Assembly (NCBI GenBank): GCA_013397115.1
Contig: VWZW01005507.1
Location: forward strand, 775,660-839,659
DNA: 64,000 bases
DNA from: Edolisoma coerulescens
Taxonomy: Eukaryota; Chordata; Aves; Passeriformes; Campephagidae
Direction of reading: 5' to 3'
Shown here: piece after piece, positions 60,878 to 64,000 of the stretch
Position numbering within the stretch: the stretch's first letter is position 1
Layout of the letters: each line of letters begins with the position of its first letter
Position numbers and translations under genes: made by a program
Notes under the pieces: generated by a model
What the model was told of the DNA's origin: nothing
Database searches by the model: none
Seen by the model: only the letters and a program-made list of their open reading frames with translations

Positions 60878-63800
60878 AACATGATTTCTGTACCAGATGT
60901 GCTGCGAAAGTTTACTGGAGACAGCACTAGAAATTCACTGATGGATATTCAGTGTCAGTTCTGGTGAAGATAGTACAAAACCAGATTGATTTCTGGGGGA
61001 AAGGGAGAGAGATACCCAAATGATATCTATGCCATATACAGTGAAACCAGGATTTTCTGTGAAGTACAAAGAGAACCAATTGCATGTGCTGAGGAAAAGC
61101 CCAGGGACAAAACCACCTCATTCCTCTTTTTCTGACCTTTCTCACAGTTCAAGTGATCCAAATCCAGCTTCCCTGGGTCTCTCATGCTCTCATGACAGAA
61201 CATTAAGCAAATATTCAGCCTGGATATTTTTTTAGTTTTCCATCTTAATGTTCCTATTTCTCTAGATGTTTTTTTCTAGATTCATGGTATTTGAGTTTTA
61301 AATTGTTTGCAAGACTGCGTGTTCTAACAAAAAACAAGTGGCAGTATAAACCATCTAAGTAAAATCAGACCAAATGTGGTGTTTTTCAGTGCTTTTGGAT
61401 GTGGTAGTGATTAACACTAAAAAACTTTACATCTCACAGTGTAAATCTTAATTTATATGACAACTCTAAAAAGGGGAAATACCGAGCAGCTACAACCATT
61501 CACAACCTTCCTCTACATGTTTTCTAACTCACCAACATTTTTTACCCATTTTTATGAGCTGCAGATGGCTCATTATTTTAAAGATGACCTTTAAACACAA
61601 ACACTTCCCTTCCCTGCTTTTCCTTCCTCAAAATTCCATGAGATTTTCTTCAATTTACTTTGAAAGGAAGAGGTGAACAGAGAGCAGCAAAAAGAAACTT
61701 GTCTCATTTTCATGTCACTTTTATGAACTCATTTTCTTTGGTCTGTATGAGACTATTGAAAAACCTATAAAAAGTCTTTAAATGAAATGATTTCTACAGC
61801 AACTTGCACAGCACCTAAGGGCAAGAATAGCTGGAACAGCAGCTTATTTTTCACTTATCTATAAATCTCACATGCATTGTTCTTCCAAGTCGGAATTGCT
61901 GCGTAGAGTTATTCTAATAGGGTTACTTCAGAGGTTGAGGTACAATCAGCTCTTCATTTATCTGGCATCTGTAAAAATCTGAGATGCTTGAAACGAGCTG
62001 AATGAGAACTATAGTGGGATTCCCAGCACGCTGCTCTGGAGCGCTCCACAAGGGCTGCAGTACAATCACTTGCATTTTAATGCCTTATTTTCTTTTTTAG
62101 CTGGTGGAAATGTGTACATCCAGACGGTCTGAAACGCTGAATGCACCAACTACTCACCCCGCATAAACAGAACAGATGAAACATGGAAAGCCAGAATTGA
62201 AAACATCTGACTAACGAGCTGCTTATTATTGCAACATTTCAGACACACTCATCAGCAGAGGAAAAAAACAAAGAAAAAACAAGAAAAGAGCCTGTGTGCC
62301 ATGCCAGCAATATTTTGTTCTCTATTACCTGTCTGAGAGACGCGTTTTGGTGTCATTTTTTTCAATCACAAAGTCACGTGGGATGCTTAATGCTAAAGGT
62401 CTCAATTTACCTGATTTTAATTATTGTAAACACTCACTGTTCCCATTACCTTTAAGTATTTAATTCTAGGAAACTCATTTGCAGCATAGGAAAGAAAAAT
62501 AAACCATTTCAATGATGATGCAACAAGAGTCAAAATTGTTTCCTTCTTGGGCTGTAGCAGATGCTCAGCTCCTTCAAATCAGACTGTGAGCTCAGAACAG
62601 GCTTTTAATGGCACATCTAATTAATTATTGATGGCTAATGATGAGTTGTCCTGCACTGTCACGTGTCACGAAACCTTCACTGCACCATAGTACATACAAT
62701 TCAGAAGCAGAAATACACACAAGACACTTGATATCTACAAATTGGTGCCAAATTAGCCAGCATAGATGAACTTATTCCCTGCAGATCTTGATGGAGCTGT
62801 CCTGGTTCCTGGTGACAAACCAGCTCCATGGGAATCAGAGGCAGGGTATCACAAAGCCAAGGGACTTAACTCTGAAAATCCATAAAATCAGCTAAAAACC
62901 ACATGGCAAAATCATATGGCAGATGCCACTGCCTCGGATGGCGAAGTTAATAGAGCAAAAGTAACGTAGAATAAAAAACCAAATAAGATTCCTTTGCAAA
63001 ACTTAGTCAGCTTCAATTTACTCCAGAGATGATGATTTTCTCTAAGTACATTTTAACTTTTAAAGTAAGTAGCTAACAGAAAAAACAACTAGAAATAGGT
63101 TCCTGGTTTAGAAGAGAACATGACTACTGAAAAAGAAAGTAGTAAAATCTACAAGGAATGTGAGTAAGAGCCACAAATATGTTTTTCTGGCTGAGGAGAG
63201 AGAGAGACAACAGTGAATATGTGCAGAAACTGGATTTGGGTGGTTTACTGACAGATCAATGTCAGCACCTGTGAAAGTAGAGGAAACATGTTCAGTCACT
63301 GCTAGGAAAAGGACATCCAAACAATGATGTCTCTGGCAAGCAGCTGCAGAGAGGAATTCTTCAAGGGATGCCATGGACATTACTTCAAGCCCTTGGTTTT
63401 GTACCCCACTGTTTTGAGAACTAACTGGTGAAGGGAACACAAAAAGGGAGGCTGGATCAATTTTAAATCAGGCTTGAAGAAGACAACACATCAACTTGCT
63501 GATGAAAATCCTGAGTGTCACATACTTGTGAGCAGCCAAACAACGTGAGAATACCGAGACACGGGAGAGGAAAAATCAGTGCAAGCAGAAAGTGATGGAA
63601 ATAGTCCCAAAAAATCCAGATGCAAACTTCTGGGTGAGCAGCTTTGGGCATCTGAATTATTCACACGTGTTCTAGAACCAAAATTCACTCATAAATACAT
63701 GTCTCTGCCTATATGTCTGCAGATACAGAGCATTTAGAAAACGGCACCAGACTTGGTCCTTCAAACTTCTCCATTTCTATCAGTTTTCCTCATGGTTCAA

Positions 63801-64000
63801 AGGGAATGCAACAGAGACAGCAGCTGCTGCCCTTTAAAAAGCAGCCATTCCTCAGTGAACACCTCTGCATCCCTGATATCCATGGATGGCTCTTTTCCAC
63901 AGCAGAAATAATTAAACTTTAGGAAAGTGCAAGGAGTCAAAGGACATTTTACATCCCAAAACCTAACGTGACCCTTGTCTAAGTACCAACACCAGGTGAT

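Larger units (their letters stand above)
53745..64000. other. PLCB1 intron upstream of exon A (at least 10.3 kb)
   Basis: I searched the minus strand for the preceding PLCB1 exons, which should encode DLSLVKDARCGRHAKAPK and earlier PH residues, and found none, so the intron continues past 64000. Large 5' introns are usual for PLCB1 in other vertebrates. The stretch holds one clear CR1 tail (54366-54545), a doubtful one (60800-60877), short TATA/TACA repeats at about 58856-58880 and a 171-codon minus-strand ORF (56549-57064) without recognisable content. Confidence 0.75.

Overview
This is a vertebrate nuclear genomic window, most likely from a bird. The evidence is small exons with GT-AG borders separated by kilobases of AT-rich intron, several CR1-type LINE fragments (the dominant avian/reptilian retroposon), a solo retroviral LTR and A/T-rich microsatellites. 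There are no operons, tRNA genes, rRNA genes or CRISPR arrays.

One gene is supported: PLCB1 (phospholipase C beta-1), on the minus strand and running from high to low coordinates. Eleven consecutive internal coding exons lie between 53744 and 4807. Every junction has GT/AG ends and every phase matches. Together they give 1,270 nt of uninterrupted reading frame (423 codons plus one base), corresponding to about residues 83-504 of the human protein as I recall it. In order they encode the C-terminal half of the PH domain (53744-47559), the EF-hand region (45056-37674 and the start of 21406-21260), the catalytic X domain (21406-4807) and the start of the acidic X-Y linker (4984-4807). The catalytic and Ca2+-ligand residues of the X half are all present. 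The first coding exons and promoter lie beyond 64000. The rest of the linker, the Y domain, C2 and the C-terminal coiled coil lie beyond position 1.

By region (+ coordinates): 1-4806 intron; 4807-5549 two exons; 5550-14686 introns around one small exon at 11276-11358; 14687-14844 and 21260-21406 carry the two catalytic histidines; 21407-37673 is the largest intron, holding a 0.75-kb pyrimidine-rich minisatellite, an old CR1 LINE and a solo LTR; 37674-47638 five exons with one CR1 tail between them; 47639-53603 intron with a CR1 tail; 53604-53744 the most upstream exon; 53745-64000 intron with one clear and one doubtful CR1 remnant.

Most to look at: the 452-bp solo LTR (perfect 10-bp terminal inverted repeats, 4-bp target duplication, octamer plus TATA box, antisense to PLCB1); the minisatellite, whose stop-poor pyrimidine strand gives long but meaningless ORFs; and an apparent one-codon glycine insertion in the PLCB1 PH domain. 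I did not find a convincing undescribed system. Comparisons with human PLCB1 and with repeat consensus sequences are from memory, not from a search.
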